Numbered from the stretch's first letter, positions 23,251 to 33,929 are shown. The stretch is DNA of 64,000 nt from Pachypanchax playfairii (GCA_006937955.1 SSNP01000125.1:1418880-1482879), one strand, 5' to 3'. Notes: generated by a model not told the origin, from the sequence alone. Numbers and translations: made by a program.

Positions 23251-24489
23251 ACCCGTATGTTTCTTTTTTAAAAAAAATTGTTGTTTAATTTTTATTAAGT
23301 TTATTTTATTTAAGTTAATTTATTATTTTATAAAGTTTATCTAGCTGAGTTCGTTATTTCAAGTCAGGATAAATAGAGAGTAGTTATTTTATTAATAATA
23401 AAACAAGATCCACCTTAATATTTGACTTTAATATAAACTGATGGCATTTAAAGGTGGAGAAAGGTCTTTGTTTTTGTAAAGTTTATTTTTTTAATATCAT
23501 ATAAAGTTTTACTCCTGATTTAAACAGACATAAGCATGAATGTTTCATTCAGCACTTTGTAGCTTCACTTGTAATTAACCTGTGGCACTATGACCCACGT
23601 TGTGGAGCCAAACTGTGACTGTTGGGTTTGTACTTTCTGTTTGACCTCTCTGTGTGTCACACAAGCCTAGAAGAAGGATGACTGGCATGACATTATGGGG
23701 TGTTACACAGGGAGATGCTCCCAGGCATCCTGCTGCGAATGGTGCCCTACTCTCCCCTTTGATGGCCCCTTGGCATCAGATTGGCAGCAACATACTGCGA
23801 CTCTCAGCAGCGACTCTCCCTCCCAGCAACAGCGTCACAGATTTGGGCCGGCTGCCACATGGTCGTCAGCCAATCAAGACCAACACTGTGCCAGATCCCT
23901 CTGCAGGTAACCAATAGTAACTCTTAATGTGTCTTGTGTTGTCTCACTCAGATTGAAATACCTATGAACCCATAATGTAATCAAAGGTAGACTCTAACAT
24001 CAAACTATAACTCAAACTGCACCAACTCAAACCTTGTATGGACACTAACAGCTCAGTAATTGTGAGTGTGTGTGTGTGAGAACAGAAAGTAAAAACGCTA
24101 CAAAAATAATTTGGTCGATTTAGATAGATTTATGACTGCCTCTATTTTATGTTGTTAACGAAATTCCTGATGAGATCTGTATTAAGCTTCAAATTACTGA
24201 GCGGCTTCTTTTTCACACACAATTGTTGAGCTATGACTCCATCTTGTGGACAATTAGTGTGACACAAGTGTGTTTGTATTGAGCAGGTGAAATATGGTCT
24301 GAAAAAAACAACGTATTGTAAGTCATCCATACTTTATTATTATTAGAGAAAAAAAGTATTTTGCTCTTGCTCTTTTTATTTTTATATTCATATTTTATAT
24401 GCAAAAATGAAGCAGAATTTAATACATTCCTTCTTTTTTATGAATTGTATTTATTTTTATTGTCATTTTTGTAATGCACTTTTGTAGGA
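23251..24489. other. Intergenic, no gene seen
   Basis: AT-rich. Positions 23,650-23,910 are more GC-rich and open in two frames, but the translation resembles no family I know. No repeat boundary was found. Confidence 0.4.
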
Positions 24490-26370
24490 TTTTTTTTATT
24501 ATCCCCATAGGGCAATTTGTCATTCAGCAACAAACAATCAGCACATTCACTCTACAAAGACAAAACAAACTAATCAAGATGAAAAAAAAAAAAAAACTGA
24601 GCTAGTTGTTCAACAGTGCAATGACAGCAGGGACCAGAGAAAACTTTGGTCTGTTTGTCCTGCATTTTGGCAGGATGTATCTGCGCCCTGATGGTAGCAG
24701 CAGGAACTCATGAGCCAAAGGGGGCTCAGAACCTTTAGGACTGAACGGGTCTTGATGAGGACTCTGGTTTGATACAAGGCAGTAAGATTATTTAGTTTAA
24801 TCCATGCTATTTTGCTGCACAGTCTTACAATCCCCTGAAATCAGTTTTTAGTTTCAAGGGAAATGTAACTGTACCAGCAGATGAGAGAAAAAGTTAAAAG
24901 AGATTCGATAAAATATGTGTAAAACATTCGTATAGAAATACAGTCAGCCTTAAAAGTACAAAGCTTGTGAAAAAATACATATGCTGATGAGCTTCTTGTA
25001 CACAGCATCAACATGAAGATTCAAAGACAACTCGTCATCCAGATGAGTGCCAAGGTATTTATAGTTTTTAACTATTTCCACTGCTTGCTTTTCAAGGATG
25101 ACATGAGAGATGGACATAAGATTTTTTTTTGTTTTAGTTGTGTAATATTTAAGAAGGACCAGTCGGTGAATTCCTTCACTACAGGCCCGTGATCGGGTCA
25201 TCACTGCTCAGTAGGGACACGATAACTGAGTCATCTGTGAATTTAACAATGTGATGACCTGTGATGTCCATTCTGTTAATAAGTCGGTGTGGCTACAAGT
25301 CCAGGATCGATGCTGTGGGAGTCTCTTAGGCTGTTTCTAAATATGCATACTTATGTGGGCTTGTGTATTCACGTACTTAAGAAACGTCATCATTGGTAGA
25401 CCAAGTACTGTTCAAATTCTAAGTACACATCAAGGTACGCAAAATATGCTTAACGTTCCCGGAAGTGTTCTAGCTCCGTCTATTTTATCGAAGATGCACT
25501 GATGCACCTTTCTGTGTACTTGGGCCAGCAAGGTATCCCATAATGCACTGCATCAAAAACAGTTTTATCTAAAAAGAAAAACCCAAAACACTTATGTCTA
25601 ACATATTTTCTTTTTAATTTTGTTCACTTTGCATACATAGAATGTTTGTTTGTGTATTTCACGTCATTTTTTTAACCGTAGCATAAAGCAACATTTGTTG
25701 CCATGACAACACAGTACTAAATGCCATCCTTCTACTCCCATACTCGGTAGTATGGACTTTCTAGTGTACTTGCCAAGAATGCACTTCTCAAGACGCAAGA
25801 ACGTACTAGCGTACTTGAGTATTGAGAAACGGCCTTAGTCTTTCAGCTAAAATGTACAGCTGTACACAGTAAAAAGCAGATGAAAAATCTATAAATAAAA
25901 GACGAGCACATGACCTGGTTCATCAAGGTGGGTTAAAACCAAATTCAGCAGGGAGCCTACTGCATCCTCAACACCTCTGCCTGACATGTAAGCAAACTGA
26001 GGTGGGTCCAGATTAGCCTGGACGCGGGTCAGAAGTGATTCCTTAACACATTTTTTCCAATGACTTCATAACCGGGGAAGTTAGTGCAACTGGTCTAAAG
26101 TTAATTGGAGATTTGGGAGATGCAGGTTTAGGAACTGCAGTAATGATGGACTCTTTCCAAAGTAAAGGGATCTTGTAAAGCTGGAGAGACATTGAAAAAA
26201 TAAAACTAAATATGTCTCCCAGCTGGACAGTACAGTTCCTAAGGACACAACATCAGGACCTGGATCAGGACTTATCCTTGTATCTGTGTTTGCAGGTTTA
26301 TGTTCCTTTTTCAGTTGTTTCTGAAGCTCTCTGTGTTTTGCCATGTCACATTGCATGAAGCAAATGTTCA
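24490..26370 (-). mobile_element. Rex1-like LINE, 5'-truncated and broken
   Basis: On the minus strand the pieces in order are: a reverse-transcriptase start with PDPGPDVV, then DYRPVALTS-type sequence in broken frame, FAYxxxRGVEDA, and, after a MITE insertion, VEIVKNYKYLGTHLDDELSL and the tail FLLLPSGRRYILPKC. The 3' end carries the CCCTATGGGGATAATAAA motif usual for Rex1/Babar LINEs. Stops and frameshifts are frequent. The 5' end of the fragment lies only about 140 bases behind the last IgD exon, so it may provide sequence to the IgD 3' UTR. Confidence 0.65.
25329..25834. mobile_element. 506-bp Harbinger-like MITE inside the LINE
   Basis: The ends are GGCTGTTTCTAAATATG and, on the minus strand, GGCCGTTTCTCAATACTC. 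TTA flanks the element on both sides (25,326-25,328 and 25,835-25,837), the 3-bp TWA duplication of Harbinger elements. No protein is encoded. It splits the reverse-transcriptase region of the LINE and is therefore younger. Confidence 0.75.
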
Positions 26371-26505
26371 CATTACATGCGAAATATATAATTGAAGCAC
26401 AGAAAAATTCAATAAAAAATGAAGTGAAGACACAAATCATAACAAATTCCATTAAGGATCCAAAGAAGTCCATCTAAATCAAGAAGGATTCTCCTGAGAT
26501 CTTCA

Positions 26506-26514
26506 TTATTTGGT
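26506..26514 (-). CDS. ighd: IgD TM2 exon (two codons and stop)
   Basis: Minus strand: after a pyrimidine-rich acceptor (TTTCCTTTCAG) the exon reads ACC AAA TAA, giving Thr-Lys-stop. Spliced to TM1 it makes the cytoplasmic tail end KTK. Teleost membrane immunoglobulins typically end in a two-residue second TM exon of this kind. Confidence 0.75.
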   Translation of the reverse strand, partial: TK

Positions 26515-26638
26515 CTGAAAGGAAAAGAAAACTGGTCAAATATAAAGATTTTATGTCTTGACTGATCAACAGTTGAAAAAAGAATGTATACATCCTGACA
26601 TCAATCAAGACACCAGCAGAATAATTACTGACTCTTAC

Positions 26639-26760
26639 CTTAATAATGGTGACAATAACAGAAAATGTGATGGCGAAGAGGAAACAGAGGAGGAAGGTTA
26701 GAGCCACAGACCAAGTTTGTTTTAATTCGTCTTGGCTCACATCCATATCTCTGATGTTAT
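26639..26760 (-). CDS. ighd: IgD TM1 exon (connecting peptide and membrane helix)
   Basis: Minus strand, entered in phase 1 from delta7 and left in phase 0 (AAG|GTAAGAGTC). It encodes an acidic connecting peptide (DNIRDMDVSQDEL) and a hydrophobic helix with SVALTFLLCFLFAITF, ending VTIIK. The polar Thr and Ser in the helix fit the surface that binds the CD79 signalling pair in B cells. No secreted-type tail exon for delta was seen. Confidence 0.88.
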
Positions 26761-26880
26761 CTAAAAAATTACAGGTATCCAGTGAGTCTGTTCAAGATAA
26801 AAAAAAAAAAAGGTTTAATTAACAAGAAGTGTGTTTGCGCAACAATTCAAAAAATATGAGAAAACTTGTGACTCACACAC

Positions 26881-27168
26881 CTTGTTTGGATATGTTCAGT
26901 AACAGGATTGTGTTTCCATGAGTCACCCTGCAGGTAATAACCACCCCAGGTAAGGAGTCGATTTGGGACAGACGGAGGTTGCTTTGGATGCTGAATTTTC
27001 CATCTGGACCTACGTGGAGCTCACTTGTGTTGTAGTTCTGAAGTTCATTGGTTTCGCCACGAAACCAAGTGATGTTAATGGATGCCGGGCTGAAGCCGGA
27101 GACCAAACACATGAGTTCATTAAAGCCCTGGAGCAGGACGGCTGAAGGTTTGGTGTAGGTTACTGAGG
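26881..27168 (-). CDS. ighd: IgD constant domain delta7
   Basis: Minus strand, phase 1 in and out. It has the C1-set pattern: LMCLVSGFSPASINITWF, with Cys and Trp at the usual spacing, and VITCRVTHG for the second Cys. N-glycosylation sequons are NIT, NTS and NIS. This is the membrane-proximal domain and splices to TM1. Confidence 0.92.
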
Positions 27169-27254
27169 CTGGTGGGAGGAGTCAATAAGGTATACATTCA
27201 TTCAGAAGAAAGCTGTTAAATAAAGAACTGTATTAAAACTATGTGTAAACTCAC

Positions 27255-27572
27255 CAAACACATCATTTATACTATTTTCAACTGGAATCACAGATGACTC
27301 GTGTCTGACAACACAAGTGTAAGTTGACTTTCTGTCTTTGGCTCTGGTCACATTTAACAAGCTTCTCATTGAAAAGGAGTGTCTTCCTGGTTCTTGCCAC
27401 AGAGGGCTGTTAACATAACGAGAGGATGGGAGTAGTTGGTCGTTCTCTTTCCATTGCACTGTGATGGTAGATGGAAAAAATCCTGAAACTAGGCAGGTAA
27501 GCACGAGGTTGTCAGACTTGGATAGGTCAGCAGCAGCTGGTTGGATGATCCTCACGACTGGTGGAAAGACAT
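27255..27572 (-). CDS. ighd: IgD constant domain delta6
   Basis: Minus strand, phase 1 both ends. It begins DVFPPVVRIIQPAA, has LTCLVSGFFPSTITVQW and YTCVVRHESS, and ends NSINDVFG. One sequon (NVT) is present. It is the clearest C1-set domain of the delta gene. Confidence 0.92.
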
Positions 27573-27651
27573 CTTTAAACACACACAAATGACAGTAAAT
27601 TTTGAGTGACAACCATAAAAACTGTAATAGACCAAGTCTTTTTATTAATAC

Positions 27652-27981
27652 CTGAACTTTTGCTGATAGATTCTTCAGAACCCTTGCTAGAACATTGATG
27701 TTTTGCCTCACAGGAGACCCTCTTATATGAGTACCAGTCCTCTGCTGACAAATTAAAGAAGCTGTGGAAAGTCTCCGTCCCATTGCTGTAAGCTACTGGT
27801 CTCTCTACACGGATGTTACGGCGGTGAGACTTGTTACCACCTATTTTCCAGGTGATGAAGAAATCACTGAGATCGGTGCCGACAAGAACACACGTAATGG
27901 TCAACTGTCCCTTGTTCTGAAGCTGCTCCAGCGGTGGTCCCAGAACATAGACACCAACTTTCTGAGAAGATGCTGGAGTCA
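27652..27981 (-). CDS. ighd: IgD constant domain delta5
   Basis: Minus strand, phase 1 both ends. It carries LTITCVLVGTDLSDFFITW and VSCEAKHQC with sequons NGT and NLS. The extra Cys in KHQC, next to the domain Cys, also occurs in delta2 (KHRC in style: CKAEHRC). This suggests that delta2 and delta5 come from an old block duplication. Confidence 0.9.
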
Positions 27982-28159
27982 CTAAAAATGAACATGACAT
28001 CAAAAACTGAGATTTTTTAAACATTTGTTATTGTAAATGTCTAAAGACAATTACATTTTTTCCTGGACTAAATATAATTATTATTATTGTATAAAGTTCC
28101 ACAGTTAAGGCTGAATGTCTGCATAGATATTGTTCAGTGTGTTTTGGGATCATTTGTAC

Positions 28160-28444
28160 CTGAGCAGACACTGATTTCCTTTTTGATAGTTTTTGGAGGA
28201 GACATATCAGACACTTCACAAGTGAAGACCTTTCCTGTTTTCCACTTTTTCTGAAGAACATGCAGTTGGCTCAGTACTGAAACACGCCCCTTTTTATCCA
28301 TGCTGGTGTCATCAGTTGTTGAAGTTAATTGCTTTGACTCAGAGAACCATTTAATTTTAGGATTGAAGCCCCATGCAGAACACAAGAGTCTTTGCTGTCC
28401 TGATTTATCACTAGGTGTTAGAAGAAGCTCCACTGAGGGTTCCG
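28160..28444 (-). CDS. ighd: IgD constant domain delta4
   Basis: Minus strand, phase 1 both ends. It starts AEPSVELLLTPSDKSG and shows LLCSAWGFNPKIKWF and FTCEVSDMSPP. No sequon is visible. The acceptor is CTGTTATATTTAG and the donor TCAG|GTACAAATG. Confidence 0.9.
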
Positions 28445-28546
28445 CTAAATATAACAGAGACAAAATGGCATTAATGATTAAAACGGTGACGCCAATATTC
28501 AGTTCAATCAAATTACTGAATTACAAAGAAACTGAACAATTCTCAC

Positions 28547-28861
28547 CAAAAACATCACTGATGGAATTTGATATAACGGGACTAATGGAGAAGCCTTGGT
28601 TCACTGAACATGTGAAACTTGCATTGCTAGTCCTGAACTCTTCAGGCACAGAGAAACTTCTACTGACTGAATGTAGGTCCAGACCTTCAGGTAGATCAAC
28701 ATACTGTTTATTAGAAATATCAGTTCCATTGTACTGAAATGTTACATAGAGGTCCTGTGAAGACAGCTGTGAGATGTGACACTGAAGGACAGTAGCATCT
28801 CCTTTCAGCAGGTCTGGGGGGGATCTCCTGATCTCCACCTGTGGAGGTGTAACTGCAGGAC
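28547..28861 (-). CDS. ighd: IgD constant domain delta3
   Basis: Minus strand, phase 1 both ends. It has VLQCHISQLSSQDLYVTFQY and SFTCSVNQG, ending NSISDVFG like delta6. The core Trp expected about 14 residues after the first Cys is Phe here (YVTFQY). Sequons are NGT and NAS. The similar ends of delta3 and delta6 again fit an ancient block duplication. Confidence 0.9.
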
Positions 28862-28974
28862 CTGGATGGTTACAGCAAAAAGTAAAACCTTAAATGTACA
28901 TGAACACATCGAGTGGTGGTCAAACCATCTGAGTTAGTTCTCAAACTAATTCCTTGAATTGTCTATCTTCTTAC

Positions 28975-29265
28975 CTGAAACATGTACGATCTTCTCAGCA
29001 GAGAAGCAGCGATGTTCAGCTTTACATTTCAGAACCTTCAGGTTTTTCCAGGTGCTCGACGGAACGTTCAAAGTACTGATTAAAAAAGTTGTGTTTGTCT
29101 GTTCTTTCACTTTGTCACCTGATGGAGGTCGTCCATCCATTTGCCAGGTCAGTTCAGCATTGAAGACATTACGAAGGAAACATGTTGCCTGTACGTCCAA
29201 CTGTGTCATCACTGTCCTGAAGGTGGGAATCTCCACATGGATGGAAGGATAATTGTTTTCATGGC
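28975..29265 (-). CDS. ighd: IgD constant domain delta2
   Basis: Minus strand, phase 1 both ends. It begins GHENNYPSIHVEIP, with ATCFLRNVFNAELTWQMDG and LKCKAEHRC. One sequon (NTT). The acceptor is TTTTTCCTGCAG and the donor is TCAG|GTAAGAAG. Confidence 0.92.
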
Positions 29266-29359
29266 CTGCAGGAAAAATAAAGAAGTTAATTCACTCCTGA
29301 TATATAATACACACACACACCACAAAACATGATGAGTGACAGCACTCGTAAGAACTTAC

Positions 29360-29674
29360 CTTCACAAATACTTGATGTTTTTTCAAAATGGATTTTGTTA
29401 TGTGTGGCCTTGCAGGTAAAATTTGATCCTTTTTTCCACTCTTCCATATTTGGTTCAAACTCAGAGATTAGACTAAAAGTTGTGTTAACTGTGCTCTGCA
29501 GACTTATATTATTTGATACAATGCCTGCTAGATGCTTGCTGTTCTGTTGCCACTCCACAGTCAGTTCTTGAGGAAAGTAGTTGATCAAAATGCAGACAAG
29601 TTTGACTTGTGAGATCCCAGTTTTTCCTTCCCACGCAGGGTACAAGGTGATGTTTGGAGAGACTACCACAAGAT
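29360..29674 (-). CDS. ighd: IgD constant domain delta1
   Basis: Minus strand, phase 1 both ends (donor GAAG|GTAAGTTC). It encodes DLVVVSPNITLYPAWEG, LVCILINYFPQELTVEW, EPNMEEWKKGSNFTCKATHN and SSICEG. The EPNMxxW motif and the closing SICxG are characteristic of teleost delta1. Four sequons (NIT, NIS, NTT, NFT) make it the most glycosylated domain. Its phase allows the mu1-to-delta1 splice that teleosts use to put mu1 at the front of IgD. Confidence 0.93.
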
Positions 29675-30039
29675 CTGTGGCAGAAAAGAGATGACATGTT
29701 TCAAAATGATTCCATTTAAGCTTTAATATGGATTCTTTGGAAAGAAACTAGTTGATTTAGTTAAATTCATACATACCTTTAGATTTTTGGCAGTGACTAA
29801 CCAAGTCTGAATTTTACATGTAGTTTGTTTTTATTCAAGCTAGATGGCAGAGTTTTTTACATTATACAGTTTTGGTGATTAGTAACATGCAAAATTAAGG
29901 CTGAAAGTCTGTTGAACAGATGTTAAAACCTGATGGAGCAGAACGATCAGTGCACACAACAAGCGGAAGCTTTGTGTAACACTCGGGTCCCAAAAATGAC
30001 CAAAAACCAGAAGTGAAACACGGCAGAGAGCAACAGAGC

Positions 30040-30270
30040 GTCACAGACAGCAGGTGTGAGGGGGGGGTTATGCCAGTAACAGAAACAAGAGAGCACATTT
30101 AAATATCTCACATCTGTTTAAAGAAACTATCACACAAGTTTCTTCTCATGACTTTGCCAAAGATTTGAATTTAAAATTTACAGTAATAATAAACTGAAAA
30201 CTTAACCAGGTGTGAAACGTCATGATTTGCATACAAGATGAACATGAGTCACTGATTCCAGGTGCTGGTG
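30040..30270 (-). promoter_or_regulatory. Candidate Emu3' B-cell enhancer core
   Basis: Between mu TM2 and delta1 there is a perfect octamer (ATGCAAAT on the minus strand, 30,225-30,232). Three CAGGTG E-boxes (mu-E5 type) surround it at 30,051-30,056, 30,207-30,212 and 30,259-30,264. In catfish and other teleosts the main IGH enhancer lies in this mu-delta interval and works through octamer and mu-E5 sites. The motifs are seen; the enhancer function is inferred. Confidence 0.55.
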
Positions 30271-30408
30271 TTGAGAACATCATGTAACATAAAATACAAT
30301 GTGTTAAACAGAATTCACAATAAATGTTATGCATCAAGTAAAACACACAGTTCTAATAATTTAGATAAAATAATCTGGAACATATCAAAAATTATTGTGA
30401 TTGCAACA

Positions 30409-30418
30409 TTTATTTATT
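30409..30418 (-). terminator. Poly(A) signal(s) for membrane IgM
   Basis: Two overlapping AATAAA hexamers on the minus strand (AATAAATAAA) about 135-140 bases after the TM2 stop codon. Position and strand suit the 3' end of the membrane mu transcript. Confidence 0.5.
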
Positions 30419-30550
30419 CATTTAAAACAATCATAAACAGTGTGTAGAATTAAAAAGAGAAATTATAGTAATGATTACTTATAAGAAGTACATGGTGAAT
30501 ACAGGAAAAGTTTGAGAATTTAATTACAGAATGTTCATGCTCCTCTTCTT

Positions 30551-30559
30551 TCATTTGAT
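30551..30559 (-). CDS. ighm: IgM TM2 exon (two codons and stop)
   Basis: Minus strand: after TTTTAATGTCTTTTCAG the exon reads ATC AAA TGA, Ile-Lys-stop. With the last Lys of TM1 it gives the short K-I-K tail. The intron from TM1 is 1.7 kb, very AT-rich, and without other recognisable features. Confidence 0.75.
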   Translation of the reverse strand: MK

Positions 30560-32254
30560 CTGAAAAGACATTAAAAAAGGTGGTAAGATTACAAGAATTT
30601 ACTTAAACTTCTTCTAATTGTTTCAATATTTAACTGTGTGACTGTTCTGATGCATGTAACAAAATTAGAACAGTTTGATCTTGTTAATCTACCAACCTGA
30701 CATGCTATAAAAAATACATTAAAATAACATAGTTTAAGATGTTTGGCTAAGTACACTTTCTTCGCACAGAGAATGAAACATGTTTTTTTTTTAACATATT
30801 CAAAGTTACAATTTATTTCCCCAATAAGCTTCCATTAATGTAAAAGCTAAATATTTTTTAGAAAAAAATAATTTGTTTGAATTTTCTAGTTCTATACAGA
30901 AAAAATATTTTTATTTATGTTGAAGGGCTGTTTACAAAAGCTCTTAATGTTTTTATTCTTTCTACGTGCCATTAATGACTGAAATATTGTTGCTGTTGTT
31001 GTTATCAAAACATAAAAATAATGAAATATTGTGAGGAAATAGTACTATTTTATTCTTAGTGGTTAAAAAGTTTTAACTGGAAAAAAAATGTTAATTCTAT
31101 CATTTTGATTATGACTGTGTTTATTTTGTCTTTGCTGTTTTATGTACATTGATAGAAATGTTAAATATATGTTATTACATTGAAATTATTCCATGTATTT
31201 TATACTTCTACAAAACTTCATTTATGAGGAAAAAGTTGAAATCTTTAGAGAAATTTGAATTGATGTTTTGAGAAATTAGCAGTAATTATAAAAATAAAAC
31301 ATATCAATCTGCAGTTTTCAAATTTTTTGGCTACTGAAGTCTCCCAAACCCTGTATTTAGTTCCATTTTAACCATGTATAAAATAATTAACGGCTTCATT
31401 ATACTTTTATTACAATGATAAAAAAGATTATAAAACCTCTAAATTAGAAAAAAAAAATCTAAAACCAGTGAATGGATGTCTATTTTTAACCCCCTTCATT
31501 TAGGACCTTAAGATACTTATAATTTGTATTAAATGTACCTGAATTAACATTAATATTATATTTAAAAGTCAGATCAGTTTACATATTCTACAGCAATTCA
31601 CTCAAAAAAGCAATTACTTTACTCCATTTACTTTTTTGTTTGTGGTTCTTTGTCATTATATTTGAAATATGTGGAACTTGTTGAAAACAAACAAAGTCAA
31701 GTCCGCTTATTCTTTTATGAGTGTATCAGACAGCCTCTAACACAGATGCTACAGCAAGAAATATATCATCTCTTTATGATTATTAAAATAATTTTAAAAA
31801 ATGGTTTGTAGTTATTATTTTAAAAATAATGGGGGGTTAATATTGTATTTTTTAATTGAAATTAATTAAGTTTATGTAGATTCTCAGTCATTCAGGACTT
31901 GTTGATCCAAAAGTTTTTTGTTTTTTTTTAATTAATTTCTTCTTCATCTCATGAAAATGTTTTACCTTTCATCCAAAAGGCTTCTTCAGTTCTCATTATT
32001 TATTTTATTCATTAATTTTCCTAAACACTGCTACTATTAAAAAATGTTCTTAAATAGAATCAATAAAATATTTGTAATTTGTGTGCACAAATTTTCCCCA
32101 GTTGACAAAAGAATTTTACTACTGTAGTAATTGAATAATTTTCTGCCAAACTCACAGTTTTATTCTTTAACTACAACAACTTTTAGATTCGGTGTTTTAT
32201 GGTTTAGATCAAGCCATAGCTGTGCGTGACACCGACATGTGATCAGGTGGTTAC
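30560..32254. other. Mu TM1-TM2 intron, very AT-rich
   Basis: No exon, repeat family or regulatory cluster was recognised. The sequence is dominated by A/T runs. Confidence 0.5.
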
Positions 32255-32406
32255 CTTCAAAGTGACACTTCCAACAGTAAAGATCAGAGAGATGAGGAAG
32301 AGGAGGATGAAGGTGAGAGCTGTCTTTCCCATGTTATCTTGCTCTACCTCTATGGAGTCGAGCCAGTAGCAGGTAGTTTCAACAGTAAGGTCCATTATGG
32401 GTGTAG
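32255..32406 (-). CDS. ighm: IgM TM1 exon (connecting peptide and membrane helix)
   Basis: Minus strand, phase 1 in, phase 0 out (AAG|GTAACC). It encodes ATPIMDLTVETTCYWLDSIE, an acidic stretch (EVEQDN) and the helix TALTFILLFLISLIFTVGSV ending TLK. In teleosts this exon is spliced to the end of mu3, dropping mu4 from the membrane form, and the phases here allow exactly that. A Cys (TTCYW) lies in the extracellular connecting peptide. Confidence 0.92.
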
Positions 32407-32995
32407 CTGTAACAGACAAGTTAATTTCATAGACCAATTTTAAAATGTTTTTGATTTATAGTCACAAAGATCTGAGTTATTCTGTAATTACATTATTTAA
32501 AGTGTGAGTACTGTTAGGTATGTCTTTACAGGACCATTTTGATTTATGACAATTAATTACTTTGGTATAAAATACACACGTAAAAAATTAGTCCCTGACT
32601 TGCTTTTGCGAGACTATAATATTAGTGTGGCTTATGAGACTTGGCTTGATAATAAAAAATATTTACTTTAATGAAGAGACCACAGACCAAAAGTGAAAGA
32701 GTGACTTGTCTCATTTGGAGCGCAAGACCCAGCAGAGGAAACACAGAAAGACAAAGACAGGAAACGTGCTGAAACTCTATCAGCACATGAAACAAGGACA
32801 TTGGATTTTTTATTATTATATTGTGTTTTTATACTGTCTAAGTAGAAGTATTCTAGTCAGTAAATGACGTTCAGATCTCTGCAGCTACTTGGTAGCTAAT
32901 TTTACCTAATAACAAACTGAGGATGAACATACAGCTTATAGACTGGTAAAGACAAAGTGCAAGCGACAAACAACACAGTTGCAAAGTCTTTCTTT

Positions 32996-33001
32996 TTTAT
33001 T
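32996..33001 (-). terminator. Poly(A) signal for secreted IgM
   Basis: AATAAA on the minus strand, about 97 bases after the mu4 stop codon. This is the expected place for the secretory poly(A) site. Confidence 0.6.
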
Positions 33002-33097
33002 TGATTTTTAATTTGCATTTAAAACACACAAAACACAATGTCATATCACAAGCAACAAACATCAAACAACAAAGAACAGAGGACACAGTAACATCTA

Positions 33098-33486
33098 CTA
33101 GGCCTTGCACAAACTAGGGACGTTCATGTTGAAGTTGACCAGGTTGGTGTTTTCGAAGGTTCTGTATCCAATGGATCTAATAATGACTCCTGCTGATTTT
33201 ATGGTGGATTTATGATAGACAGCACAGCTGTAAACCACATCAGTCTGTTTCCAGTCCTCAAGAGGGAGAGTCAGCTGGCTGTAAACGAAATATGATCCGT
33301 CGTTTTCTATAGCGTCTGTGGTATGGAAATTATATTTTGAGTCTGCAGGCTTATCATCAACAAGCCAAGCCACATAAATATCTTTAGGAAAGAAGTCTTT
33401 CACATGGCAAGTCAGGGTCACCAAATCTTTTTTAGTTTGTTCTACTGGATGCAACATAAAGACTGAAGGAGACTGAAGATGTCCTC
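33098..33486 (-). CDS. ighm: IgM constant domain mu4 with secretory tail
   Basis: Minus strand. It enters in phase 1 (GGHLQSPSVFML) and runs to TAG at 33,100-33,098. It contains VTLTCHVKDFFPKDIYVAW and VVYSCAVYHKS, then the tailpiece RTFENTNLVNFNMNVPSLC and KA. The penultimate-region Cys is the one used for polymer formation in secreted IgM. Teleost tailpieces usually keep an N-glycosylation sequon in the N-L/V-S position; here the matching residues are NFN, so it is lost. Confidence 0.94.
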
Positions 33487-33614
33487 CTGCAAGCATGAGA
33501 GGACAGTTAGATTCACCACATGGACATATCAGTACTCCTGAAGGATGAGAAGAAAACTCTCACTGTTTGGTGTCATAACAAGAAGATATTAACAAGCAGA
33601 CAACAGTTTCTTAC

Positions 33615-33929
33615 CCTCAGATCTTGTATATCCTTTCTTCACTGGATCCATGCAGTCAGAATGATGAACCACACAGAAAAGGTTAAGTTCCCCACTCCAC
33701 TCATCAAAGGTGATGTCAAGTACAGCTTCATATTGTCCTGAAGGTCCTCCATTTTTCATAGTGGTCACCAGCTCTTTTCCTTTCCTGTCCTCCCAGGCAA
33801 CCTTCTCAAGTTCACCTTTCTTAACAGTGACTCGACATGTTAATTTTCCTTTCTGTTTTATCAACATTTCCTGATTCTTGGGTTCTATGAACTCTATATT
33901 CCCATTTGTTATGGGACAACCATCCGTCA
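33615..33929 (-). CDS. ighm: IgM constant domain mu3
   Basis: Minus strand, phase 1 both ends (donor GAGG|GTAAGAA). It encodes VTDGCPITNGNIEF, KLTCRVTVKKGELEKVAW and LFCVVHHSDC, ending GYTRSEG. Two extra Cys (DGCP and SDCM) lie outside the domain pair and may form inter-chain bonds. Its donor can join mu4 (secreted) or TM1 (membrane). Confidence 0.93.

Noticed and set aside
23654..23917. Small GC-rich gene on the plus strand
   Set aside because: Two frames are open side by side, no recognisable domain, no splice or poly(A) context that supports a gene.
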